DNA from: GAS188 sp963794475
Lineage (GTDB): Bacteria > Pseudomonadota > Alphaproteobacteria > Rhizobiales > Beijerinckiaceae
Direction: 5' to 3'
Length of the DNA stretch: 64,000 bases
Assembly: GCA_963794475.1 (NCBI GenBank)
Contig: CAWCDW010000002.1
Span: 310,001-374,000 of the forward strand
Below the pieces are notes generated by a model. That model ran no database searches. It was not told where the DNA came from and saw nothing but the letters and a program-made list of their open reading frames with translations. This document shows, one piece after another, positions 7,477-16,150 of this stretch (position 1 is the stretch's first letter; every line of letters starts with the position of its first letter). The position numbers and the translations under genes were made by a program.

Positions 7477-8574
7477 CTATCCGGCTTGCAGGGTCCCCGC
7501 CTCGCGAAGCCCGCGCAGATGGCTGATCTTGGCAGCGAGCGCATCGCGGCGCTCCTCATCCTCGGCGATACGTCGCGCCGCACGCCAGGCGCTTGCCTGC
7601 CGCACGAAGCTCGTGCGCGAGATCACTTTCGGCGCCGCTTCCTCGGACACCTCGCCCATGTCCTCCGCGCTTTTGTCCTCGAGCTCGCAACCCTCGCTGG
7701 CCGCGACTGGAAGCGCGGTTTCGACCGCATCTGAGACGGCCGGCGCCGCAGGCGCCACCAACGATGCCGCCTCGCCCTCTCGCCGGGTGCGGTCAAAGCC
7801 CGGATTACGCGTTGCCCAGATCGCCGCTTGCGTCCGGTTTTGAGCCCCGATCTTCTTGAGTATCGCCTTCACATGCACCTTCACCGTCGCGTCCGTGATC
7901 GCGAGCTCGCGCGCGATGGCCTTGTTCGAGTGCCCCTTCACAAGAAATCCGAGAATCCGCTCCTCTTGGGCAGAGAGCCGCGCTTGGGGCGCGGTCACGG
8001 GCATGCTCGAAACCTGCATCTCCAGTCGCGCGCACATCGAGGACAAGATACTCGAGGGAAGAAGCGTCTCGCCGAGCATCACCAATTCGAGCGATTTGAG
8101 AAAAATTGAGCTCGAAACACCCTTCGCCAGGCAGGCCTGGGCGCCGGCTTGAAAGAGCTCCGCGAAATCCGCCAACTGGTTCGAATCGATCAAGGCGGTG
8201 ATGAAAGCCTCGGGATGGCGCTCCTTCAAAAGTTGGATTTGGCGGCAAGCCGCTTCCGGCTCCCGAGCCCCATCCACAATGAACAAAATATTTTCCGGCT
8301 CCTGTCCCTGCCGGCGGATCCATTGCTCGGCCTTTGATTTCACGGCAACGACGCGGAAATCGGTCTTGTTGAGAATGTGACGAAGGCCTTCAAGAAACAG
8401 GCTGCTCGGCCCGATCAATACGGTGGTCACGGAGTGCCTCGCCTCAGCCCGCATATCGGCGCGATTGTCCTTTTCCATTTCCCCAGAAGAAATCGCACAA
8501 AGTTGCGGACGGCGACGCTCCACCGTCGGCCAGGCAAGGCTCACGTTCGAGCCAATTTGAGCCGTATCTCCCAT
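7477..8574 (-). CDS. LuxR-family response regulator with degenerate receiver
   Basis: A 365-residue regulator. Residues about 49-170 form a receiver-like domain: the acidic pair that normally binds Mg2+ is replaced by Gly55-Pro56-Ser57, but Asp101 (IVDG) at the phosphoacceptor position and a Lys near CLAKG remain. Residues about 195-260 form a LuxR/NarL helix-turn-helix: LSAQEERILGFLVKGHSNKA then ITDATVKVHVKAILKKI. A further 100 residues, acidic then basic (ISRTSFVRQ...), follow and are unusual for the family. Start 8574 is preferred because of TGAGG seven bases upstream; ATG 8478 is an alternative. No histidine kinase is adjacent. It is divergent from a second LuxR regulator. Confidence 0.85.
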   Translation of the reverse strand: MGDTAQIGSNVSLAWPTVERRRPQLCAISSGEMEKDNRADMRAEARHSVTTVLIGPSSLFLEGLRHILNKTDFRVVAVKSKAEQWIRRQGQEPENILFIVDGAREPEAACRQIQLLKERHPEAFITALIDSNQLADFAELFQAGAQACLAKGVSSSIFLKSLELVMLGETLLPSSILSSMCARLEMQVSSMPVTAPQARLSAQEERILGFLVKGHSNKAIARELAITDATVKVHVKAILKKIGAQNRTQAAIWATRNPGFDRTRREGEAASLVAPAAPAVSDAVETALPVAASEGCELEDKSAEDMGEVSEEAAPKVISRTSFVRQASAWRAARRIAEDEERRDALAAKISHLRGLREAGTLQAG

Positions 8575-9194
8575 CGTAGCGCCTCATATTCAGACAAAGG
8601 GTTGGAATGCTCAGGGTGAATGCAGAACCCGTACCGCCGCAAATCGGTAACTCGCCGCCACCCCACCTCTCCCCGCCTGGTTTCTCTTGGCCAAATGCAA
8701 AGTCTGCACACCGGCCAAGCCTGCCCATCGAAAAGCGATCGAGCCCATAGTGATCACAATCATTCGCGCGCACACGAGGGAGAGGTACGCCACGTCGGAG
8801 CATCGACGGTGCACGGAACTGATGTTGGAGCTCTCACCGTCCCATAACGCTCCGTCTCCCGAAGCGTTGCATGCACGTAGCGGGCCTTTGTGCCGATAGG
8901 GAGCCAAAATTTAACGATTTCCTCCCAATCCCTAACGATTTGGAGGAGTATTTCGCATTTCCTGAGTATGCGTTGCATTTTTGTGACGTTACGATGCTTG
9001 GCTATACGGCAACGAAATTGACCGCGGATCCCTGATATAATGGGGTGACCGAACGGATTACCTCCCATTTGCAGTAACGCCCACTCCATTGATGTTGAGC
9101 CTCGTGCAGCATCGGCTCTTAATGGGCCGTCATCGTGCGACTTCTTGAAAAAGAGCGCTCTCGGCCTCGATAACGATAACGGGCTCCGTCGAAC
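8575..9194. promoter_or_regulatory. Divergent regulatory region between two LuxR regulators
   Basis: 620 bases without a supported gene; the stretch 8890-9060 is clearly more AT-rich than its surroundings. TAACGATTT occurs at 8912-8920 and 8933-8941, exactly 21 bases apart, and TAACGAT again at 9171-9177 just before the start of the plus-strand regulator. These repeats are candidate binding sites. TATAAT is present at 9036-9041, but the nearby TTGACC (9018-9023) is too close to form a standard sigma-70 promoter with it. Confidence 0.45.
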
Positions 9195-9977
9195 ATGGGA
9201 TCAGATTTCAAGCCGACCTCTCGCCCTCACGATGCGGACTTTGACCGTCCGTGGGGGGCCGGCAAGCAACCGCTTTCGCAGGATGTAAAGACGAGCGTTC
9301 TGCTCGCGGATGATCACCCTATCTATGTGCACGGACTTTGCTCGTTGCTTAGGCAGATGTCGGGCTTCGAGATCGTCGAAACTCATAGCGATGGCATCGC
9401 GGCGCTGCAAAGCATTCGGCAATACGAGCCGAGGATCGCGGTGCTCGGCGTATCTTTGCCGGGGCTGAGCGGCATAGAGCTCCTGAAGCAAATTCAAGAG
9501 GAAGGATTGACGACGCGCGTCTTGCTCCTCACGAGCACGCAAAAGGAGATGGCGATTGCCATCGCGCATCGGCCCTGGGGCGTTATCCCAAAGCAGACGC
9601 CGCCGGGTTCCGTCATCCAATACCTCTCTTCGATCGCCTGCGGAGAACGTTGGCCGCCGCCCGGCGTCGACCAACCCTTGCGCCGCGAAGCCAAATGGCA
9701 AAAGGAAAGCGAGAAGATCAAATCGCTTTTCACGAAATCCGAATTGCAAATTTCGTTTCTGGTGGCGGAAGGCCTCTCCAACGCGCATATCGCGCGCCGC
9801 CTCGGCATTGGCGAAGACACGGTTAAGACCGAGCTTTACAACGCCTATCGCAAGCTCGGCGGCTTGAGCAACCCGTCCCTCATGACGCTTGCGGACCGCC
9901 AGCATCTTTCACGACCCGCCAAGCCGCCGCGCGCTCAAGCTGGCGCTCGAACGGCCCTTGCGCGCCGGACGGCTTGA
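9195..9977 (+). CDS. LuxR-family response regulator lacking the phosphoacceptor Asp
   Basis: A 260-residue regulator. The receiver domain (about 33-150) has the acidic pair Asp39-Asp40 (LLADDHP) and the LPGLSG loop, but the phosphorylation site is Gly85 (IAVLGVSLPG) instead of Asp. A LuxR-type helix-turn-helix follows: LFTKSELQISFLVAEGLSNA then IGEDTVKTELYNAYRKLGG. A short basic tail follows residue 235. Since it cannot be phosphorylated at the usual site, it probably acts as a phosphorylation-independent regulator or responds through a partner. The start at 9195 has no strong ribosome site. Divergent from the other atypical regulator at 7477-8574. Confidence 0.85.
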   Translation: MGSDFKPTSRPHDADFDRPWGAGKQPLSQDVKTSVLLADDHPIYVHGLCSLLRQMSGFEIVETHSDGIAALQSIRQYEPRIAVLGVSLPGLSGIELLKQIQEEGLTTRVLLLTSTQKEMAIAIAHRPWGVIPKQTPPGSVIQYLSSIACGERWPPPGVDQPLRREAKWQKESEKIKSLFTKSELQISFLVAEGLSNAHIARRLGIGEDTVKTELYNAYRKLGGLSNPSLMTLADRQHLSRPAKPPRAQAGARTALARRTA

Positions 9978-10352
9978 GGTTCGAGGCCCGACGCGCCCGC
10001 GCCAATCTCCTGCGCCCGGCGGCCAAGCGCATGAAATATGTGATGACGCTACGCCCCGTCGACGGCGGGTTCAGCGCTTCTGCAACCTTGACGAGAAATA
10101 CAGCGCGAATGAAGTGCGTAAATTTCTCAATGATTGCACATCGCTGCGGGAGACATTATCGATTTATTCCATAAATCATCGATACAACCAGAACTTTATT
10201 GCGAAAACCTGCAAAAGACTGCAAAGGTCCCTGCGGGGAATGTCAATGAAGCTGATTTCCCAAAAGCTCAACCATATCGGCGATCGACGAAGTCGTGGGA
10301 GGTGGTCGATCGATCTGAAACGAATTGCGGGGTGCGGGTGCCGTCAAAGCCA
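9978..10352. other. Intergenic, partly AT-rich, with an inverted repeat
   Basis: Bases 10090-10250 are AT-rich for this genome. GATTTAT (10161-10167) and ATAAATC (10171-10177) form an inverted repeat with a 3-base spacer, flanked by ATCGAT-like sequence on both sides. The frame of the next gene is open through here from 10134 but the composition does not look coding. Confidence 0.35.
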
Positions 10353-10916
10353 TCAATGCCGCCGATCGCCGTCATTGGGCGCGATACGAGGGATCTCGTC
10401 TCTTCCCTGGCCCTGTGGTTCGCAGCCCGGCCGAAAGCGGAACCCCTCGAAGAGCCACGCAGCCGGACGCTCGAGTCTCGGGCAGCCTTGAGCCTTGTGT
10501 GCCTCGAGTTGTTGCAGGCCAGGGCGGCGGCGAGAAGCGGGCTGGAGACGCGGCAGCGGTCGAGCTTCGACGCTCATCTCACGACGGAAGCCTGGCAAGC
10601 CCATCGTGCAACGCTTGCTCTCGAGCTCTCCCTTTCCGACTGGACCGCGGTCGTGTCCGCTTATGACGCCGTGAAAAGCATCTTGAGCGGAGCTTGCGAT
10701 GCGCAACCTGCCGGCCGCGCCTCGGCTTCATCGCGCGAGATCAGCGAGGAGCTCATCACGCCCCTCCTGCAGGCGATCGAGCGTGGCTGCGTCGCGCTGG
10801 CTCCATACGCGCTCGACGTCATGCGCTTGCCCGCTGTGAGCAACCTAGCCGCCCGTGAGAGAGCCTCCGCGGCCGCGCGGATCAAGGTGCGATGGCGTGC
10901 AGCGCGCCGGGGCTGA
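10353..10916 (+). CDS. Hypothetical protein, mostly helical
   Basis: A protein of 187 residues if it starts at ATG 10353 (MPPIAVIGRD); the frame is open from 10134 but the upstream part has AT-rich, non-coding composition. The protein is rich in Ala, Arg and Leu with predicted helices (SLALWFAARP, ISEELITPLLQAIERG) and no membrane segment. I do not recognise a family. It follows the LuxR regulator in the same direction after 375 bases and overlaps the 3' end of the convergent gene at 10882-11430 by 35 bases. Confidence 0.45.
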   Translation, partial: SMPPIAVIGRDTRDLVSSLALWFAARPKAEPLEEPRSRTLESRAALSLVCLELLQARAAARSGLETRQRSSFDAHLTTEAWQAHRATLALELSLSDWTAVVSAYDAVKSILSGACDAQPAGRASASSREISEELITPLLQAIERGCVALAPYALDVMRLPAVSNLAARERASAAARIKVRWRAARRG

Positions 10917-11430
10917 TCAGCGACAACGCAAGGATCACGATCGCCACCAGTCCGACAAGCGCGAGAATCGCGACAAGCGCCGCCGACCAGCCTCGGGAGG
11001 CGATCGTATCGGCGAGACCGACTTGCCTTCCTAAGCGACGCCCCGAGCCGGCGGTGCCCGGATAATGGATGGCGAGGCCCTCGCCTTCTCGCCCGCCCGG
11101 GTCTTTGGCGAGCACGTCGACCGCGAGACGCCGATAGGTCAGGACGCGGCGCGGCGTACGGTCGCCGAGATGGTAGGCCTCGACCTCGCCCTCGGTCGCC
11201 TCCCGGCCATGCTCCTTCGCGAAGCTCGCGAGCCAATCACGCTTGTTCTGCTTATAAAGCGCGTAAGCGAGAAGGCCGACCGTATCGTCCTCCGCCTGGA
11301 CGAGCTCGGCGAAGATCGGGCTTCGAACGCCGGTTGTGGCTTTCATCGGCTTCGCGGCCGTTTCGTCGGGAACGGCACGAACATTGGTTTTTCTTACCGG
11401 TTCTTCAACGGTACGTGCAGGATCGGTCAT
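10882..11430 (-). CDS. Hypothetical protein with C-terminal membrane anchor
   Basis: A 182-residue protein. The central part contains DTVGLLAYALYKQNKRDWL, resembling small cytoplasmic domains seen in other uncharacterised proteobacterial proteins. Residues about 148-172 form one strong transmembrane helix (ALVAILALVGLVAIVILALS) close to the C-terminus, so the protein is probably tail-anchored with its N-terminal part in the cytoplasm. Preceded by GGAGAG before ATG 11430. Convergent and slightly overlapping with its neighbour. Function unknown. Confidence 0.65.
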   Translation of the reverse strand: MTDPARTVEEPVRKTNVRAVPDETAAKPMKATTGVRSPIFAELVQAEDDTVGLLAYALYKQNKRDWLASFAKEHGREATEGEVEAYHLGDRTPRRVLTYRRLAVDVLAKDPGGREGEGLAIHYPGTAGSGRRLGRQVGLADTIASRGWSAALVAILALVGLVAIVILALSLISPGALHAIAP

Positions 11431-11745
11431 CTCGGCTCTCCTCGCGAGATATGCGCCTCACAGCATCAGTTAGCCCATCTCGCACGCCTGCGGCAAGCAT
11501 GGGCAAGCAAAACACGGTCATTCGTTGCGCCGTGCTCCTTTGCACAAAAGCATTATGCCATGGCTCAAGCGCATTGAGGGATTTTGGAAAGGCGGGACGA
11601 AGCGAAACGATCGCCACGAATGGCGTTTGTCTTTTGTGGCTACATAGTCTGCATTCTTCAATGCTTCGCGGCCTCGAAACGTGACGATCCGTCACCACTT
11701 CGAAGCCGCGATAGCCTCGTTGAATACGCTCGGCGATCTCGAATT
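11431..11745. other. Intergenic region, nothing recognised
   Basis: 315 bases between two minus-strand genes: upstream of the tail-anchored protein and downstream of the lipoprotein. No hairpin with a T run, tRNA or family-like frame was seen. Confidence 0.4.
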
Positions 11746-11994
11746 TTAGTGATGGTAGTGATGATGCACGTGGTGATAATGCCGGTAGTAGCGATGATGG
11801 TAACCATGCCCGGGCACGGTTCCCCCGACGACCGCGCCGGCCCCCGCGCCGACGACCGCGCCTACGGGTCCGCCGACAGCCGCTCCGGCTGCACCTCCGA
11901 CGACAGCTCCGCCGACGGTGTTTTCGCTTCGAGTCGCGCACGACGCCGTGGCGAGCGCAACACCGAGAGCGGCGATGAGAACAGGTATACGCAC
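11746..11994 (-). CDS. Glycine-zipper lipoprotein with His/Tyr-rich tail
   Basis: An 82-residue exported protein. The signal peptide ends in a lipobox-like ATASC (Cys19). It is followed by alternating small residues (GGAVVGGAAGAAVGGPVGAV), the glycine-zipper pattern of outer-membrane-associated small lipoproteins, then a tail with twelve His and many Tyr from about residue 62. The tail could bind metal ions. Single gene with AGGGGAGG upstream and a terminator of the preceding transcript just before it. Function not known. Confidence 0.75.
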   Translation of the reverse strand: MRIPVLIAALGVALATASCATRSENTVGGAVVGGAAGAAVGGPVGAVVGAGAGAVVGGTVPGHGYHHRYYRHYHHVHHHYHH

Positions 11995-12036
11995 CGGGCA
12001 CCTCCCCTTGATGGTTGTCGATCTTCTATTGGGTCG

Positions 12037-12060
12037 AAAAAAACCGACGGGGCGCGTCGG
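12037..12060 (-). terminator. Intrinsic terminator, minus strand
   Basis: On the minus strand CCGACG (12060-12055), a 5-base loop and CGTCGG (12049-12044) are followed by seven T (12043-12037). It lies downstream of the hotdog-fold gene at 12176-12997 and upstream of the lipoprotein gene, separating the two transcripts. Confidence 0.75.
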
Positions 12061-12175
12061 TCACCTGGAAATCAGCCCCTGCGCGACATAACGCCTCATT
12101 TCGCCCTTGGTTCCCGCTGAGGGTCCGCTCCGGCTGCGTCGCCGCCAACAACCCGTGCGAGGGGTGGCCACGCAT

Positions 12176-12997
12176 TCATGGACCTTCCACTCCGGCCTCC
12201 TCGATCTGGCGCGGACGCCAGATCGCGAGATGCCGGATTTGCGCGATGACGGCATTGCGATTGGCGAGCACCGCCGCATCGAGCTCGACCATCGCGTGCC
12301 CTTTGTGCTTGTAATTTGAGGTGATGCGCGCGTGCAGCGACAGCTGATCGTGAAGCCGCGCGGGGGCGAAATTCTCGACGCGGCTGCCGACGTAAATCCA
12401 AGGCCCGAGCCTCACGTTTTGCAGCAGAGCAAGATTGGCGAGGCGCAAGATCTGACCGGGATGAACGAGCTTTGCCCGCGCGTATAAGGGCTCGCGCTCG
12501 CGAATATCTGAAAGATATTGCGCAAGCATGCCTTCATCGATCACGACCGGCTCGATAGCCAGCGCCGTCCCCGGTGCGAGCGAGGTTTCGCTTGCCTCCG
12601 CGCGCTCCAGCGGCGGCTTGCCGCCCGGCACGGCATCGGGAGCGGGCCGCGCGCCTTGCGGCTCGCGAAGCCAAGCCTGTCCCTTGGCGCAAAGCTCCCC
12701 GTCGCTCTCGACGCGAAGCGAAAGGCCCGTCGCATCGGCGACAGACGAGACCATCGCGACATGGCCATCATAGACGGGTTTGAGGAACCGGCACTCCATG
12801 CCGCCCCGTTCGAGCCAGGCCTCGCCAAAACGCTCGACCGGCATGTGAGCCATATAGGCGTAGACCTCGACACCCGGCACAAGGCCGCCGCGAAAACCGA
12901 AACGGCGCGCGGTCTCGTCGTCGTGAATTCGGTTTTCAGAGGCCACCGCCGTGTTGAAGGCCTGCAGCCGGTAGATGGCGGATTGGCTTGTATCCAT
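12176..12997 (-). CDS. MaoC-like double-hotdog protein
   Basis: A 273-residue protein starting at ATG 12997, with GGGGTGAAGG in front. The first half carries a hydratase-2-like segment (ASENRIHDDETARRFGFRGG then LVPGVEVYAYM), where His and Asp fit the H-x-D of MaoC dehydratases. The Asp two residues before Asn in the classical SGDxNPxH motif is Ser here, so dehydratase activity is doubtful. The second half repeats a hotdog-like pattern (GSRVENFAPARLHDQLSLHARI). The related proteins bind or hydrate acyl thioesters. Single-gene transcript. Confidence 0.65.
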   Translation of the reverse strand: MDTSQSAIYRLQAFNTAVASENRIHDDETARRFGFRGGLVPGVEVYAYMAHMPVERFGEAWLERGGMECRFLKPVYDGHVAMVSSVADATGLSLRVESDGELCAKGQAWLREPQGARPAPDAVPGGKPPLERAEASETSLAPGTALAIEPVVIDEGMLAQYLSDIREREPLYARAKLVHPGQILRLANLALLQNVRLGPWIYVGSRVENFAPARLHDQLSLHARITSNYKHKGHAMVELDAAVLANRNAVIAQIRHLAIWRPRQIEEAGVEGP

Positions 12998-13207
12998 GCC
13001 TTCACCCCAAGGTCGCTCGTTCGTGCCGACATGCTTCCCAAGCTCGAAAGGGCAAGGCCGCCGCGCCTTTCTTGCTGCGCATCCGTGTGGCTTCGGCACA
13101 AGAGAGACCGTCGCGCCGCGAGCGCGCGCGCCTGCGTCTACTCGTCGCGCGAATGGAGGGCCGGGCCAGCTCTGAGTCGGATTCGATGGCGAACGCCGTC
13201 GACGACC

Positions 13208-13426
13208 TCAGTCGCGCCCTTCCTCGTATTTGAACGAGATCTTGAGCTTGGTCCGATAGGATTCGACCTTGCCGTCCCGCAGCTGAAGATCCTGCTCCAC
13301 CACCTCGGCGACGCGAAGGTCACGCAAGGTCTCGGCTGCTCTTTCGACGGCCGCCTTCGCCGCCTTCTCCCAAAACTCCGAGCTCGCACCGACGATCTCG
13401 ATGACCTTATAGACGCTCTCTGCCAT
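13208..13426 (-). CDS. Dodecin family protein
   Basis: A 72-residue protein starting at ATG 13426 after GGAGG. It shows the complete dodecin fold pattern: VYKVIEIVGASS, helix EKAAKAAVERAAETLRDLR, then strands AEVVEQDLQLRDGKVESYR and TKLKISFKYE. Dodecins form hollow 12-mers that store flavins. The aromatic Trp that stacks on flavin in the well-studied members (WFEV) is Val here (RVAEV), so ligand binding may differ. Divergent from the DUF2270 gene. Confidence 0.85.
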   Translation of the reverse strand: MAESVYKVIEIVGASSEFWEKAAKAAVERAAETLRDLRVAEVVEQDLQLRDGKVESYRTKLKISFKYEEGRD

Positions 13427-13640
13427 GTGGTCCTCCGTGGTTCTGCGGCAAATCTCACCCAAATTTCCTGCAAGCGGTGGTCAGGTATTTCAAAAAAGAT
13501 ACATATATTATTGTCCCGGTAGATGGCTGGGGCAGCTATTTCGAAGAAATCCCTGTTGCAGGCAAGGCAACATGGTAAGTTGCCCAAGGTTTGCCTGGCA
13601 AGTGTTCCCGAAAATCGCTCTCTTCGAAGGGAGGAAAGCG

Positions 13641-14366
13641 ATGGATACCCAAGCGGGCTGGAGCCCCGCGCCCGAGCAGCGGCCCGAGCTTTCGGCACCA
13701 GTGTTTCCCGGAACGCCGAGCGAATTCATCACGGTGCTCGCGCATTACCACCGCGCCGAAATCGCCCGCATGGCCGGGTGGCGCGACCGCATCGACCGTA
13801 CCACGAATTGGGCGATCACGGTCGTCGGCGCGATGCTCTCGGTTTCGCTCTCGACGCCGACGGCGCATCATGGCGTCGTCCTCTTCGCGATGCTCCTCTT
13901 GCTGCTGCTTCTCGTGATCGAGTCGCGGCGCTATCGCTTTTTCGATGTGTATCGGGCGCGCGTGCGCCGCCTCGAGCGCAATTATTACGCGCAAATCCTG
14001 TCGCCCGAGAAAGAGGTCGAGAAAGGGTGGACGAAGGTCCTGGGCGATGATCTGCGCCGGCCGAAATTCAACATCAGCCTGGAACAGGCCATGTCGCGGC
14101 GGCTTCGCCGCAATTATTGCTGGCTCTTCGTTATCCTTCTCCTGGCCTGGCTCTTGAAGATCACGTCCGCCAAGCTCCAGCTTGGCGCCGGGCAAGACGA
14201 GCTCGGCTTCTCGCTTCCCGATTGGTTCGGCAACGCCGCAGTCGGTCCGCTGCCGGGTTGGCTCGTCGTCCCCGCCGTCATCGTCTTCTACGGCTGGCTC
14301 GCCTACGCGGCCTTTCGCCATTATGACGAGGAAGGCGAGCTCGCCTATGGCAATGTGCATGTGTGA
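13641..14366 (+). CDS. DUF2270 membrane protein
   Basis: A 241-residue integral membrane protein starting at ATG 13641 with GAAGGGAGGAAAG upstream. The N-terminal cytoplasmic part (EFITVLAHYHRAEIARMAGW, DRTTNWAI) is the DUF2270 signature. Four hydrophobic segments follow at about residues 54-68, 72-94, 154-172 and 208-228, with FFDVYRARVRRLERNYYA after the first pair. Function of the family is unknown. It converges on the phospholipase-D-like gene. Confidence 0.8.
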   Translation: MDTQAGWSPAPEQRPELSAPVFPGTPSEFITVLAHYHRAEIARMAGWRDRIDRTTNWAITVVGAMLSVSLSTPTAHHGVVLFAMLLLLLLLVIESRRYRFFDVYRARVRRLERNYYAQILSPEKEVEKGWTKVLGDDLRRPKFNISLEQAMSRRLRRNYCWLFVILLLAWLLKITSAKLQLGAGQDELGFSLPDWFGNAAVGPLPGWLVVPAVIVFYGWLAYAAFRHYDEEGELAYGNVHV

Positions 14367-14435
14367 AGATGAACCCGCATGCGGCTTTCGGCCCTGCGCC
14401 CGCCGACATCGGTTTGTCAACTCATCGCTTGCGGA

Positions 14436-15582
14436 TCAGCTCTTCAAATAGCGTCGCGCGAGGCCCGCGATATAATCATCATAGGCGTCGGCGATCGCCT
14501 TGTCCTTGATGAGGAGGGTGTTTTCCGCGTTGCCGCGCGCGTGGTTCGAGAAATTGAAGCTTCCGCAGACCACGACGTCATCGGCGACGATCAGCTTGGC
14601 ATGCATGAAGTTGTGCGGGCTGCCCGGAGCATACGGAATCGATTCCTTGCGGGCGAGACGCGCCGCAATCTTGTGCCAGCCATTGACCTTGTCGGCTCCG
14701 ACGCCGGCCTCCGACCATTGACGCAGCACCGTGTCCATCTGCGGCCCGTCATAAAGTCCGCTGATCGGCACGCCTCGGTCCATCGCTTCGCAGACGGCCG
14801 CGCAGATCGGTCCCGACGACATCACCATGGCGGCGATCGAGACGCGTGTCTTCGCGACCTCGATGGCATTGACGACGCTGTGCACGATGGTCGCGCTCTC
14901 GCCCGGCGTGAAGGCGACCGTCACCGGCACCCCCGCAACGCGAACCGTTCCGGTGTCGCGATAACCGGTCGAATTCGGTAATCTTGCCACGCGACCAAAG
15001 CTGCTCGAAATCGGTGGCGTAAAACGCCGCGAGCTCCCGGGAATGCAAGGTGATGAGATTGTTCTCTTGCAGGCTCCAGGAATCGGTCGTGAAGTTCGTC
15101 GAGCCGGTGAGCAGCGCGGCGTCTTCCGAAGGCCCGTCGCGAATGACGTATTTATTGTGCATAAGGGCCCTGAAACCCGTCACCGGCTTGATGGTCGCAA
15201 CACCCGAAAGGCGCGCCAGAAAATCCTCCGCGCCCGGCGGCTTGCCCATTCCGCCCTTGGTCACGACGGTCACGTCTCCTCCCGGGAGGGGCGCTGCGGG
15301 TGATGTCGTGGGATCATGCGCGATACGAACGGTTACGCCCGCCTCCGCGCATTTTCTGATTTCGCCGACGATGCGATCTCCGGCTTCGCCGTCGAGACGG
15401 AAATCATAGACTGCGAAATCGAGCGAGCTTCGCGCGCCGGCGATGAAGGAGGCCAAGTGCTCCGCGACCGCCGCGATCTGCGCGTCCCTTTCGGCACTCG
15501 GCACGCCGGGCTCTGCGCTCTCCTCGAGGAAGGCAAGCTCGATCTTGCCGTCGGCGAAGGTGGATGTGAGAAGGCCTTGCAT
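14436..15582 (-). pseudogene. Phospholipase D-like protein, frameshifted
   Basis: Two halves of a PLD-superfamily protein in different frames. The 5' half (from ATG 15582) has ARSSLDFAVYDFRLDG and a first HxK motif, MHNKYVIRDG with LLTGSTNFTTDS. The 3' half (to 14436) has a second HxK motif, HAKLIVADD with VVVCGSFNFSNHA. The join falls near 14960-14990, after LWSRGKITEF; one extra base accounts for the shift, as the total length is 3n+1. Intact proteins of this type have about 380 residues and two HKD motifs that together make one active site. As given, the gene would not make a complete enzyme unless the shift is a sequence error. Confidence 0.75.
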
Positions 15583-15676
15583 CGCGCATCTCCATCCGGA
15601 TTCTCGCGCTCATTTCACGATCGTGAAAAATCGGCAGCCGTTTTGGCGCGCGGTCGTCCGTGACGGCTCGTGACCG

Positions 15677-16150
15677 CTAGGCGGCCGTCTGGCACCTCGC
15701 ACATTCGCCCTCGATCTCGAAGACCGGGCTCTTCGGTTTGAAGCCGGCCTCCGCGAGGGTCTCGCTCAGGTCGCGCTGGAAAGCCTCGGAGGGAATTTCG
15801 TCGACGCTTCCGCAATGGGTGCAGACGAGGAAAACCGGCGTCGCGTCATGATGGGGCGCATGGTCGCAAGCGGTGTAGGCATTGCGGATCACGATCCGGT
15901 GGATCAGCTTGGCGTCGAGCAGGAATTCGAGCGCGCGATAGACGGTGACCGGCGCCACGCGCTTTTCCTCGCGAACCCGGTCCGCCAGATCATAAGCCGT
16001 AAGCGGCTCGGGGCTCGACGCGAGCTCGGCGAGGACACGGCGGCGCATCGGGGTGAAGCGCAAATTCTGGTCGTTGCAAAGCCGCTCCGCTCGCGACAAG
16101 AGCACGGCGGACGCTCGCTTCGATCCGGGGTTGCGTCGTTCAACGTTCAT
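15677..16150 (-). CDS. zur: Zinc uptake regulator Zur (Fur family)
   Basis: A 157-residue Fur-family repressor, start at ATG 16150, overlapping the znuB stop by 4 bases. The N-terminal winged helix contains LRFTPMRRRVLAELASSPEP and APVTVYRALEFLLDAKLIH. The C-terminal half has the structural zinc CxxC pairs VCTHCGS and CARCQ and the His-rich HAPHHD. Zur represses zinc uptake when zinc is sufficient, and its place as last gene of znuACB supports Zur over Fur or PerR. It should bind the operator upstream of znuA and so control its own synthesis. Confidence 0.92.
   Translation of the reverse strand: MNVERRNPGSKRASAVLLSRAERLCNDQNLRFTPMRRRVLAELASSPEPLTAYDLADRVREEKRVAPVTVYRALEFLLDAKLIHRIVIRNAYTACDHAPHHDATPVFLVCTHCGSVDEIPSEAFQRDLSETLAEAGFKPKSPVFEIEGECARCQTAA

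Noticed and set aside
9018..9041. TTGACC ... TATAAT as a sigma-70 promoter
   Set aside because: The spacer is only 12 bases, too short for a functional pair; TATAAT alone may still be a -10 element.
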